Positions 1 through 5,649 of a DNA stretch of 9,401 nt are shown here, piece by piece (position 1 is the stretch's first letter; each line of letters opens with the position of its first letter). The DNA comes from Bacteroidota bacterium. Its GTDB lineage: Bacteria; Bacteroidota; Bacteroidia; UBA8524. Made by a program: the position numbers and the translations under genes. The notes under the pieces were generated by a model. The model searched no databases, was not told where the DNA came from, and saw only the letters and a list, made by a program, of their open reading frames with translations. The DNA is taken from positions 1 through 9,401 of the forward strand of contig DQHT01000142.1 of assembly GCA_003531115.1 (NCBI GenBank), read 5' to 3'.

Positions 1-222
1 GATGGTGTTGCAAGCAAAAATGACATCAAATACCTGAATACCTTTAGCCGGAACCTGTATGATGGTATTTCCTATTATGTGGCCTTATTTTCATCAGAAG
101 ATGCAAATTTGGAAATGAAAACCTCCGGAGCTATTGAAGCCCTGCAACAAAACAAACGTGAACTCGATAGGCTTCAGGAAACGATCGGGCAAATGCAATT
201 CGAACCCCTTATCCATGCTTAA
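1..222 (+). CDS. C-terminal end of an unrecognised protein (5' end outside window)
   Basis: An open frame runs from the first base to a TAA at 220-222, giving the last 73 residues of a protein that begins upstream. The visible part contains an aromatic stretch (NLYDGISYYVALF) and then a charged, Glu/Lys/Gln-rich segment ending in PLIHA, which looks helical and possibly coiled coil. There is no motif I recognise and no signal that it is an enzyme. It ends 3 nt before the ATG of the lipoprotein gene, so the two are probably co-transcribed and translationally close. Calling it a real gene rests on the uninterrupted frame and the tight junction; its function cannot be judged from this fragment. 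Confidence 0.7.
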   Translation, partial: DGVASKNDIKYLNTFSRNLYDGISYYVALFSSEDANLEMKTSGAIEALQQNKRELDRLQETIGQMQFEPLIHA

Positions 223-225
223 ACC

Positions 226-687
226 ATGAAAATAAAACAAATTTTAACCCTTTTGACCGCCGGCATCCTGTATTTAGGATGCAACAATGCGGGCGAAAAA
301 ACAGAAAAGTCATATTCTGACTCAACAGCTCAAGAAAAAGAAACAGAACCTAAAAAAGAGGTACTGGAATTAAATCAGGGTGCTAAATGGATAGTGAATG
401 AGGAGATGAAACCTCATATTTTAGCATCAGAAAACGCCTTTCTCGATTACAAATCCACTAAGGATCAGGACTATAAGACGCTTGCAGGTGTTTTAAAAGA
501 ACATACCGACAAGCTTATAGCCAGTTGTTCCATGAAAGGAGAATCGCATGAGCAATTGCATCTCTGGCTGCTCCCACATTTGGCATTGATCAAAGAATTA
601 TCCACAGCCCCTTCTCAAACCGAAGCGGATGCTGTATTGAATAAACTGGATGCCTCCTTTAAGACCTACCATACTTATTTTCAATAA
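226..687 (+). CDS. small predicted lipoprotein with a Cys/Met/His-rich helix, function unknown
   Basis: The 153-residue product starts with a short hydrophobic signal (about residues 3-18) followed by Cys19 in the context LYLGC. This is a slightly imperfect lipobox, so the mature protein would be a lipoprotein anchored by Cys19. A low-complexity Glu/Lys/Ser/Thr linker (about 22-46) leads to a mostly helical domain of about 105 residues. Its most distinctive segment is CSMKGESHEQLHLWLLPH (101-118), which places Cys101, Met103, His108, His112 and His118 close together. I recall similar uncharacterised Bacteroidota lipoproteins with this kind of motif but know no assigned function. The clustered Cys/Met/His residues could bind a metal or haem; that is inference only. 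The ATG lies 3 nt after the preceding stop, which suggests coupling to the upstream gene. Confidence 0.8.
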   Translation: MKIKQILTLLTAGILYLGCNNAGEKTEKSYSDSTAQEKETEPKKEVLELNQGAKWIVNEEMKPHILASENAFLDYKSTKDQDYKTLAGVLKEHTDKLIASCSMKGESHEQLHLWLLPHLALIKELSTAPSQTEADAVLNKLDASFKTYHTYFQ

Positions 688-707
688 GTAGTCAAAAAAA
701 GAATACC

Positions 708-739
708 TTGGACAGCTTCATAACGAATGCCTATGTTCA
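708..739 (+). promoter_or_regulatory. weak candidate promoter for the first DUF6629 gene
   Basis: A TTG at 708-710 is followed after 21 nt by TATGTTCA at 732-739, which partly matches the Bacteroidota -7 consensus TAnnTTTG (6 of 8). The start codon lies 21 nt further on, at 761. The match is only moderate, and read-through from the lipoprotein gene 73 nt upstream is an alternative. Confidence 0.25.
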
Positions 740-760
740 TGAGTATGCTGTATCCAATTC

Positions 761-1402
761 ATGTGTTTTTCGGCTAGTGCCAGTTTTGGTGCAGCAATTA
801 CCCTGGGGGTCATTGGTGCAGTATCACTTAAAAAAACACAAAACCGAAGCCAGATCCCTTTTGCCTGTATTCCTTTGTTGTTTGCTGCCCAGCAGTTAAC
901 AGAAGGATTTGTTTGGCTGTCGTTTTCAAATCCAACGTTTGCGGCCTTTCAGCAGCCCGGTACGGTCTTGTTTTTATTCTTTGCGCAAATAGTTTGGCCC
1001 TTTTGGGTGCCCTTTTCAATCTTCAAGATGGAAACCGGCGAGCGGCGAAAAAAGATGGAGCTGGTTCTGATGATCATGGGCACTTTGGTTTCGCTTTACC
1101 TTGGCTGGTGCCTGGCAACCAATCCTGTGGGTGCAAATATCGACGGGCACCATATATCTTATGAACAAGCTTACACAGATGGATTGAGTAAATTATTGTT
1201 ATTGCCCTATTTCATCGCCATCCTTGCACCCCCTTTCTTTTCGCGGATCAAATGGATGTGGATGTTGGGCGTAATGGTCGTACTTTCCTACGTTTTTACT
1301 GCCTTGTTTTTTATCGAATACACCGTTTCTGTTTGGTGCTTTTTTGCCTCCCTGATGAGTGTCAATGTGCTCATTATTCTCGTCCGTTCTAAGAGGGTGT
1401 GA
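761..1402 (+). CDS. DUF6629-family integral membrane protein, copy A
   Basis: This 213-residue protein has about seven hydrophobic segments (roughly 7-23, 33-54, 68-88, 100-118, 145-160, 166-184 and 190-206), so it should be an inner-membrane protein. It begins with MCFSASASFGA, the N-terminal signature I associate with the uncharacterised DUF6629 family. Other conserved-looking blocks are QQLTEG (44-49), WPFWVPFS (79-86), VSLYLGWCL (110-118) and SVWCFFA (190-196). Polar residues within helices (Gln44, Gln45, Glu48, Trp79) hint at a ligand or ion site, but no biochemical role is known to me. The ATG at 761 is chosen because the MCFS motif is shared exactly with the paralogue at 2910-3587. Over the first 213 positions the two align without gaps, with 102 identities by hand count. 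No Shine-Dalgarno sequence is visible. Confidence 0.85.
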   Translation: MCFSASASFGAAITLGVIGAVSLKKTQNRSQIPFACIPLLFAAQQLTEGFVWLSFSNPTFAAFQQPGTVLFLFFAQIVWPFWVPFSIFKMETGERRKKMELVLMIMGTLVSLYLGWCLATNPVGANIDGHHISYEQAYTDGLSKLLLLPYFIAILAPPFFSRIKWMWMLGVMVVLSYVFTALFFIEYTVSVWCFFASLMSVNVLIILVRSKRV

Positions 1403-1700
1403 ATAAGTCTTTCTCTGAATTAATAAAATCGAAATGTATCTTCATTTGTCGAAAATGACTACATGTGTTTAAACTTATGATGCATTTGTGCAAACATCGC
1501 TTAATTATTTTTAAATTCCCACGAAAGTTAAAACTCGAAAACAATTCGTGCACATACGAAAACTACTAGGAAAAAATAGACCCTACCTTGCCCATGAATT
1601 AGCCGATCCTGAAATAGAATTTATAGCCCTGTTCCCAGCTATTCCAGCCTAAAAAAAAACAAAATCAACTAAAAACCTATTACTAACCTAAAGCTTGAAT
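1403..1700. other. 298-bp AT-rich intergenic region between DUF6629 copy A and the GyrI-like gene
   Basis: No convincing gene lies here. The pentamer CGAAA occurs five times on the plus strand (starting at 1430, 1450, 1522, 1536 and 1557). One inverted repeat, CACGAA (1520-1525) with TTCGTG (1545-1550), encloses a 19-nt loop. A possible promoter is TTG at 1486-1488 followed after 17 nt by TATTTTTA (1506-1513), a 7 of 8 match to TAnnTTTG; this would leave a leader of roughly 180 nt. A second, weaker -7-like string, TACCTTGC (1584-1591), is followed by an ATG whose frame stops two codons later. The 70 nt before the next start are A-rich and lack a Shine-Dalgarno sequence, which is usual in this phylum. 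I see no clear terminator for copy A. Confidence 0.4.
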
Positions 1701-2216
1701 ATGCCACTGACACCAAAATTCAGACAGATACCAGACAAAAAGCTGGTAGGGCTTAGTGCTACCATGTCGCTCACTCACAATCTTACATCAGAACTCTGGT
1801 CCCGTTTTATGCCAAAACGGAATCTTATCGAAAACCGTGTTTCGAATGATCTGATTTCATTGGAGATTTACCCGCCCAGACACTTCGACCATTTTGATCC
1901 CAATGCGCAATTCATTAAATGGGCGCTGGCTGAAGTATCAGATTTTGGGAACCTACCTGCGGGGTTTGAAAAATTTAACTTAAAAGGAGGCCATTACGCC
2001 GTTTTTCGTCACCGGGGATTTAGTTCAGACACCAGCATTTACCAATATATTTTTGGCTTGTGGTTGCCACAATCCGGCTATAAACTCGACGAAAGGCCTC
2101 ATTTTGAAGTACTGGGACCTAATTACAGAAACGAGTATCCCAACTCAGAAGAAGAAATTTGGATCCCTATCCATCCTAAACCTGTAATGAAGCGCATGTT
2201 TGAAAGGAAAAATTAA
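1701..2216 (+). CDS. stand-alone GyrI-like / AraC effector-binding domain protein
   Basis: The 171-residue product is a single effector-binding domain of the GyrI-like superfamily, the ligand-binding fold also attached to AraC/MerR regulators such as Rob and BmrR. Supporting blocks are LWSRFMPKR (32-40), the central strand region LKGGHYAVFRHRG (95-107), YQYIFGLWLP (114-123), and the C-terminal signature DERPHFEVLG (130-139) followed by EEEIWIPI (149-156). No DNA-binding domain is attached, so it is not a regulator by itself. It may bind a small, probably hydrophobic or cationic compound, or modulate a partner. The frame can be opened by a TTG at 1695, but the ATG at 1701 is the natural start, giving MPLTPKF. 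It faces the hsp20 gene, and a hairpin overlaps its stop codon. Family assignment is firm; ligand and partner are unknown. Confidence 0.88.
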   Translation: MPLTPKFRQIPDKKLVGLSATMSLTHNLTSELWSRFMPKRNLIENRVSNDLISLEIYPPRHFDHFDPNAQFIKWALAEVSDFGNLPAGFEKFNLKGGHYAVFRHRGFSSDTSIYQYIFGLWLPQSGYKLDERPHFEVLGPNYRNEYPNSEEEIWIPIHPKPVMKRMFERKN

Positions 2217-2226
2217 TCCTTTCAAA
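2199..2226. terminator. hairpin between convergent genes, probable bidirectional terminator
   Basis: TTTGAAAGGA (2199-2208) and TCCTTTCAAA (2217-2226) form a perfect 10-bp stem with an 8-nt A/T loop that contains the TAA stop of the GyrI-like gene. It sits just before the convergent end of the hsp20 gene at 2243, where a shared terminator is expected. The stem is AT-rich and there is no good T-run directly after it on the plus strand, so strong intrinsic termination is uncertain. Confidence 0.5.
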
Positions 2227-2242
2227 ATTCGAAAAAAGCTGA

Positions 2243-2689
2243 TCAGTCGATTTTAATTGTTTTTGGTGCTTTTGCTGCAGCTTTGGTTTTCTTTTCAATG
2301 GCAATTTTGAGTATGCCATTTTCATATTTTGCTTCTACGTGCTCAGAATTGCAATTTTCAGGCAGGGTAAATGTCCGTTCAAAACTGCTGTGAAAATACT
2401 CACGACGGAGGTAGTTCTTTTTCTTTGCTTCTTTCTCTTCTTCTTTCTCAGAACGGATCGATAGGGTATGGTCGTCAACTTCTATCTGAAAATCCTTACG
2501 TTCACGGCCAGGAACCGCCATGTCGATTAAAAATTCATTTTCATTTTCCGTGATGTTAACGGAAGGTAGTCCATGACGGTTTTTAAAAAAGGGCAGGCGC
2601 TCAAGGTCGCCGTCAAAAAAATTGTCTGTGTCGAAAAAATCCCTGCTCCAATCTGGCAGGAAATTTCTTCTGCTTAACCCGGTTTTCAT
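2243..2689 (-). CDS. small heat-shock protein, Hsp20/alpha-crystallin family
   Basis: The 148-residue product is a cytoplasmic ATP-independent holdase chaperone that binds unfolding proteins and keeps them refoldable. The order is as expected. A short Phe/Asp-rich N-terminal arm (1-40) is followed by the alpha-crystallin domain, starting at PSVNITE (42-48), through FLIDMAVPG (53-61), LSIRSEKEE (76-84) and FERTFTLPE (103-111), to the signature YENGILKI (122-129). An Ala/Lys-rich tail ends in IKI (145-147), a match to the I-x-I motif that docks neighbouring dimers in the oligomer. The length is typical for bacterial members. It is transcribed from the divergent region shared with DUF6629 copy B. 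A perfect palindrome lies 22-33 bp upstream of its ATG and may be its operator. Confidence 0.95.
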   Translation of the reverse strand: MKTGLSRRNFLPDWSRDFFDTDNFFDGDLERLPFFKNRHGLPSVNITENENEFLIDMAVPGRERKDFQIEVDDHTLSIRSEKEEEKEAKKKNYLRREYFHSSFERTFTLPENCNSEHVEAKYENGILKIAIEKKTKAAAKAPKTIKID

Positions 2690-2710
2690 GATTTTTACTT
2701 TTATTGATTG

Positions 2711-2722
2711 TAATGGCCATTA
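2711..2722. promoter_or_regulatory. 12-bp perfect palindrome upstream of hsp20, candidate operator
   Basis: TAATGGCCATTA is a perfect inverted repeat without spacer, lying 22-33 bp upstream of the hsp20 start codon. A -7-like element for hsp20, TAAATTCG on the minus strand (2730-2737), lies just upstream in the direction of transcription. The palindrome would therefore fall around the transcription start, where a repressor would act. No good -33 TTG accompanies that element, so the promoter placement is uncertain. The regulator is unknown. Confidence 0.4.
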
Positions 2723-2758
2723 AGGAGTACGAATTTATCTTCATGAACTAAGTTTCCT

Positions 2759-2802
2759 TATGATTCTTGTCAGCATGTTCTATGATTCTTCTCATCATGC
2801 TG
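2759..2802. repeat. two tandem 22-bp direct repeats, each with an internal dyad
   Basis: Units at 2759-2780 and 2781-2802 are directly adjacent and match at 18 of 22 positions, with mismatches at unit positions 11, 15, 20 and 22. The second unit contains a perfect dyad, ATGAT (2782-2786), 7-nt gap, ATCAT (2794-2798). The first carries the same dyad with one mismatch (ATGAT 2760-2764, AGCAT 2772-2776). The 22-bp period is about two turns of DNA, so two dimeric proteins would bind on the same face. The array ends 2 bp before the TTG of the promoter for DUF6629 copy B, a position typical of an activator site, and it is also upstream of hsp20. Confidence 0.6.
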
Positions 2803-2804
2803 TA

Positions 2805-2831
2805 TTGTATCCGCTTATTAGACTACCTTTC
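2805..2831 (+). promoter_or_regulatory. candidate promoter for DUF6629 copy B
   Basis: TTG (2805-2807) and TACCTTTC (2824-2831, 7 of 8 against TAnnTTTG) are separated by 16 nt, somewhat shorter than usual for Bacteroidota. The start codon is 79 nt downstream of the -7 element at 2910. The tandem repeat abuts the upstream side. Confidence 0.45.
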
Positions 2832-2909
2832 CAAAACGGAGAGAACAAGAACCTGAATGGCATAAGCCCGACAAGCATGTAGCTCCGATAACCTAAACCC
2901 GGTAATTCT

Positions 2910-3587
2910 ATGTGCTTTTCGGCCAGTGCAAGTTTTGGAGCAAGCGTTCTTCTTACTGCAATAGGGGTAGCAAGCGTAAAAAAAGCTCAGTCGCCTCATC
3001 AACTCCCTTTTGCCTCCATACCCATAATCTTTGCAGTTCAGCAACTTTTTGAGGGATTGGTCTGGCTGTCATTGACAAATCCGGCATTTGAACACTATGA
3101 ATCGGGTGCGGCCTATATCTTTTTGTTTTTTGCCCAGGTACTGTGGCCGGTTTGGGTGCCCTTTTCGCTTCTCCTGCTGAGTCCGAAAGGGCAACGAAGC
3201 TGGATCCAGAAGGCATTTGTAGCCATTGGCACGATCGTTTCGCTGTATCTCGGCTATTGTTTGTTAAACTTTCCCATCAAGGCTCTGCATATTGGTTATC
3301 ATATTGCCTACGACCAAAGTTATCCGTCAAAACCTGCCCTGTTTATCGGAGCGCTTTACCTTATAGCCACCATCGCTCCCATACTTTTTTCCCGTATCTC
3401 ACGCATGTGGATACTTGGAACAATGATCCTTATCTCCTACCTCATCACAGCCGTGTTCTATTCGGGTTATATTATTTCGGTCTGGTGCTTTTTTGCCGCA
3501 ATTATCAGTGTGGTTATCCTGATGATCGTAAAGAAGTTCAAAGTGCCGGATAAGGAAAGCCTTGCCTCTGCCGTTTATGTTAACTAA
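2910..3587 (+). CDS. DUF6629-family integral membrane protein, copy B
   Basis: This 225-residue paralogue of the protein at 761-1402 has the same predicted seven-helix layout and the same signature blocks: MCFSASASFGA (1-11), QQLFEG (44-49), WPVWVPFS (79-86), VSLYLGYCL (110-118) and SVWCFFA (190-196). It differs from copy A mainly in two loops (61-69 and 89-105), in the helix around 141-150, and in a 12-residue polar C-terminal tail (after about 213) that copy A lacks. The ungapped alignment points to an old duplication. Unlike copy A, it has its own repeat-bearing control region shared divergently with hsp20, so the two copies are probably expressed under different conditions. The merR-like gene follows after 25 nt on the same strand and could be read with it. 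Function is unknown. Confidence 0.85.
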   Translation: MCFSASASFGASVLLTAIGVASVKKAQSPHQLPFASIPIIFAVQQLFEGLVWLSLTNPAFEHYESGAAYIFLFFAQVLWPVWVPFSLLLLSPKGQRSWIQKAFVAIGTIVSLYLGYCLLNFPIKALHIGYHIAYDQSYPSKPALFIGALYLIATIAPILFSRISRMWILGTMILISYLITAVFYSGYIISVWCFFAAIISVVILMIVKKFKVPDKESLASAVYVN

Positions 3588-3612
3588 GCGACTATTTTCT
3601 TAACTTGCACCC

Positions 3613-3954
3613 ATGCAGGAGCTCGAATTCGATCCGGAACGCTTGTATTATTCTATTTCCGAAGTTGCCAAAATGCTGGACACTTCCCAATCTCAAATTC
3701 GTTTTTGGGAAACGGAATTTTCCATGCTCAAGCCAAAAAAAAACCAGAAGGGTAATCGCCAGTACACGCAGGAGGACATTCGCCTTCTTCGCAGCATACA
3801 ACATCTGGTAAAAGACCAGGGCTATACCTTGCAGGGAGCGAGTGAAAAGTTAAAAAGCGACCATCGCCTGGAGAAAAAGCGTATAGATGTGATCGATACC
3901 TTAAAAAATCTGAAAGGGTTTCTTCAGGAAATAAAAGACCAGATTCCGGATTGA
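3613..3954 (+). CDS. MerR-family transcriptional regulator
   Basis: The 113-residue protein carries an N-terminal winged helix-turn-helix of MerR type. The segment YYSISEVAKMLDTSQSQIRFWE (12-33) covers the two HTH helices, and GNRQYTQEDI (47-56) covers the wing. Two further helices (56-68 and 72-86) and a C-terminal amphipathic helix (about 90-110) would form the antiparallel dimer coiled coil. No effector-binding domain and no Cys ligands of the metal- or redox-sensing MerR types are present, so it resembles the short RacA/MerR-like regulators common in Bacteroidota. Its TGA overlaps by 1 nt the ATG of the CapA-like gene, showing tight translational coupling. Just upstream of the ATG, TAACTTGC (3601-3608) resembles a -7 element only poorly (6 of 8) and has no -33 partner. 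Confidence 0.9.
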   Translation: MQELEFDPERLYYSISEVAKMLDTSQSQIRFWETEFSMLKPKKNQKGNRQYTQEDIRLLRSIQHLVKDQGYTLQGASEKLKSDHRLEKKRIDVIDTLKNLKGFLQEIKDQIPD

Positions 3955-5084
3955 TGCTGCGTATAACCCTACTTATTTTCCTTGTTCTGGCCATTTATCC
4001 GTTTAAAGTTCGGGCTCAGGTTCAGAAGGATAGTCTGGTTATCAGCGATACTCAATTCTACTATCCGAATCCGAATCCATTCGATTTTAACCGGTTGTTC
4101 ATTGACTCCTTTCCGATCGTGGCGGTAGGCGATATCATGCTGGGTAGCAATTACCCGAATGCCTCCTACCTGCCTCCACACGACGGGCAATTCCTCCTTG
4201 ATTCAGTCCTTCCTTTTTTAAAGTCAAACGGACCTGTGTTTGGTAACCTCGAAGGAACCTACCTCAATACACAGGGACCTACGAGCAAAAACTGCAAAGA
4301 CCCCAATAAATGTTATGCCTTTCGCTCTCCTGAGCACTACATGGGCTATGTAAAAAAAGCGGGATTTAATGTGGTAAGCCTGGCCAATAATCACAGCGGT
4401 GATTTTGGTATGGATGGACGAAAAACAACCATGGCGCTGGCTGATAGTGCTGGCATCCGGTATGCTGGTTTAGAAAGCTGCCCCTATTCCATCTTTGAAC
4501 AAAACGGACTCACCTACGGCTTTGCTGCTTTTGCCCCGAACAGCGGATGCCAGCAACTCAATAATCTGGCTAATGCTATTGCCATCGTTAATCACCTGGA
4601 TAGTCTTTGCGATATTATCATTATCTCCTTCCATGGCGGGGCTGAAGGAAGCAAATACCAACATGTGGCTGCCGGTACCGAATATTATCTGGGAGAAAAC
4701 AGAGGAAACCTGAGACATTTTACGCATACCCTGATCGACCACGGAGCCGATGTCATTTTGGGGCATGGTCCGCATGTAACCCGGGGTATGGAAGTGTACA
4801 AAGACCGCTTTATTGCATACAGTCTCGGGAATTTTGCTACCTATGGTCGTTTTAATCTGGTCGGTCCCAACGGACTTTGCCCCCTCCTTCAACTTTCTAC
4901 AGACAAGGAAGGTAAATTTTTATCGGGCAAGATCGTTCCCATCCACCAGGTAGGCGAAGGTATTCCTATGTATGATGAGCAATTGCGGGTTATACCTATC
5001 CTTCAGAAACTGAGTAAGGAAGATTTTCCGAAAACCTGTCCGGTGATCAGCAACCAGGGAGATATCCTCCCTCCTACTGAATAA
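3954..5084 (+). CDS. secreted CapA/PgsA-like protein (poly-gamma-glutamate synthesis family)
   Basis: The 376-residue protein has a signal peptide (about 1-22, cleavage after VRAQ) and a CapA domain of calcineurin-like phosphoesterase fold. Motifs in order are VGDIMLG (58-64), FGNLEG (96-101), LANNHSGDFG (143-152), ISFHGG (224-229), GHGPHV (270-275) and YSLGNF (289-294). These match the metal-site motifs of CapA/PgsA. In Bacillus that protein works with PgsB and PgsC to make or export poly-gamma-glutamate, but stand-alone members in other phyla have unproven roles, and no pgsB/pgsC lies in this window. Four Cys residues (114, 120, 176, 199) in the mature domain could form disulfides outside the cytoplasm. 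An upstream in-frame TTG at 3951 is ignored in favour of the ATG at 3954, which overlaps the merR stop by 1 nt. The 3' end overlaps the convergent NlpC/P60 gene by 11 nt. Confidence 0.9.
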   Translation: MLRITLLIFLVLAIYPFKVRAQVQKDSLVISDTQFYYPNPNPFDFNRLFIDSFPIVAVGDIMLGSNYPNASYLPPHDGQFLLDSVLPFLKSNGPVFGNLEGTYLNTQGPTSKNCKDPNKCYAFRSPEHYMGYVKKAGFNVVSLANNHSGDFGMDGRKTTMALADSAGIRYAGLESCPYSIFEQNGLTYGFAAFAPNSGCQQLNNLANAIAIVNHLDSLCDIIIISFHGGAEGSKYQHVAAGTEYYLGENRGNLRHFTHTLIDHGADVILGHGPHVTRGMEVYKDRFIAYSLGNFATYGRFNLVGPNGLCPLLQLSTDKEGKFLSGKIVPIHQVGEGIPMYDEQLRVIPILQKLSKEDFPKTCPVISNQGDILPPTE

Positions 5085-5556
5085 TCCGGCGGCCGCCCAG
5101 ATAGCGAAGCCGATAATAGTTGGAAGATTCTATTTCGTCAAAACAGATCCCCTTATTCACGGATGCATGAATAAAGGTGATAATGAACCCATCGTTTTGT
5201 ACGACGATCCCCACATGTCCAACGGCTTTGCTTTTGACATTTCTTCCTTTAAAAAAAACCAGATCACCGGGTTGCAAGTCTTCCTTGCGTTTAACCGGAA
5301 CTCCCTCTTTAGCCATTGCTGCTGAAGAATGAGGCAGGGCATATCCGTAAAAAGCAAAGATGCGCTGTACAAATCCGGAACAATCAAAACAGTTTCTGGT
5401 AACCCCACCCCGGCAGTAATTTACACCCAGATAGGTGGCCGCTTTTTGAATGACAGAGTCCACTCTTTGCTCGCGGTTAACCCTGGAAACAGAGTCGGGT
5501 TCAGCCTTCAGGGCAAAAGAGATCAGGCAGACAAGCAAAAAGAACAGGTATTTCAT
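5074..5556 (-). CDS. exported NlpC/P60-family cell-wall peptidase
   Basis: The 160-residue product has a signal peptide (about 1-18, ending FALKA) and a single NlpC/P60 domain, the papain-like cysteine peptidases that usually cut the D-gamma-Glu to diamino acid bond of peptidoglycan stems. The catalytic residues are visible: Cys59 in FDCSGF (57-62), His114 in GHVGI (113-117) and His130 in FIHAS (128-132) as third polar residue. The motif LQPGDLVFF (94-102) is also typical. The frame remains open to an ATG at 5646. I choose the ATG at 5556 because it begins the signal peptide directly and an exact TAnnTTTG element lies 9 nt upstream; the longer start would place that promoter inside the gene. 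The last 11 nt overlap the capA-like gene in antisense. Confidence 0.92.
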   Translation of the reverse strand: MKYLFFLLVCLISFALKAEPDSVSRVNREQRVDSVIQKAATYLGVNYCRGGVTRNCFDCSGFVQRIFAFYGYALPHSSAAMAKEGVPVKRKEDLQPGDLVFFKGRNVKSKAVGHVGIVVQNDGFIITFIHASVNKGICFDEIESSNYYRLRYLGGRRIIQ

Positions 5557-5565
5557 AGAATACTG

Positions 5566-5594
5566 CAAAGGTACGATAGCTTTATTGATTAGAA
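5566..5594 (-). promoter_or_regulatory. promoter for the NlpC/P60 gene
   Basis: Read on the minus strand, TACCTTTG (5566-5573) is an exact match to the Bacteroidota -7 consensus TAnnTTTG. A TTC (5592-5594) 18 nt upstream stands in for the -33 TTG. The ATG at 5556 is 9 nt downstream, so the mRNA leader would be only a few nucleotides long. Confidence 0.6.
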
Positions 5595-5624
5595 CGAAAT
5601 ACGCTGCAATTTGTTGTTTTTGAC

Positions 5625-5632
5625 TAGGTTTG
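5625..5632 (+). promoter_or_regulatory. -7 element for the XRE-type gene, divergent from the nlpC/P60 promoter
   Basis: TAGGTTTG is an exact match to TAnnTTTG. No TTG is found at the proper distance; CTG at 5604-5606, with an 18-nt gap, is the nearest. It points to a transcription start near 5637-5640, making the ATG at 5635 too early and favouring the ATG at 5650. Only 51 bp separate it from the opposing -7 element at 5566-5573, so polymerases on the two promoters would compete. Confidence 0.5.
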
Positions 5633-5649
5633 TCATGTCGCTCCATGTC

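Noticed and set aside
1584..1601. TACCTTGC followed by an ATG at 1594, resembling a promoter plus short leader gene
   Set aside because: The frame ends after two codons (ATG AAT TAG) and no -33 element is present.
2371..2553. Open frame on the plus strand opposite hsp20
   Set aside because: It is antisense to the Lys/Glu-rich part of hsp20 (Ser/Leu runs opposite GAA/AAG codons) and has no family features or start signals.
761..3587. The DUF6629 pair as ends of a mobile element
   Set aside because: No transposase or integrase, no terminal inverted repeats and no target-site duplications are visible; the copies are direct and diverged at about half of residues, fitting an old gene duplication.
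4470..4892. 140-codon minus-strand open frame inside the CapA-like gene
   Set aside because: The CapA-like frame has all family motifs; the antisense frame has none and is explained by codon bias.
5088..5097. GC-rich perfect palindrome GGCGGCCGCC near the capA/nlpC junction
   Set aside because: It has no loop and no T-run, and it encodes Gly-Gly-Arg-Arg of the NlpC/P60 C-terminus, so it is better explained as coding sequence.
5557..5646. 30-residue N-terminal extension of the NlpC/P60 protein starting at 5646
   Set aside because: The extension puts a non-signal sequence in front of a complete signal peptide and would include the exact -7 promoter element at 5566-5573.
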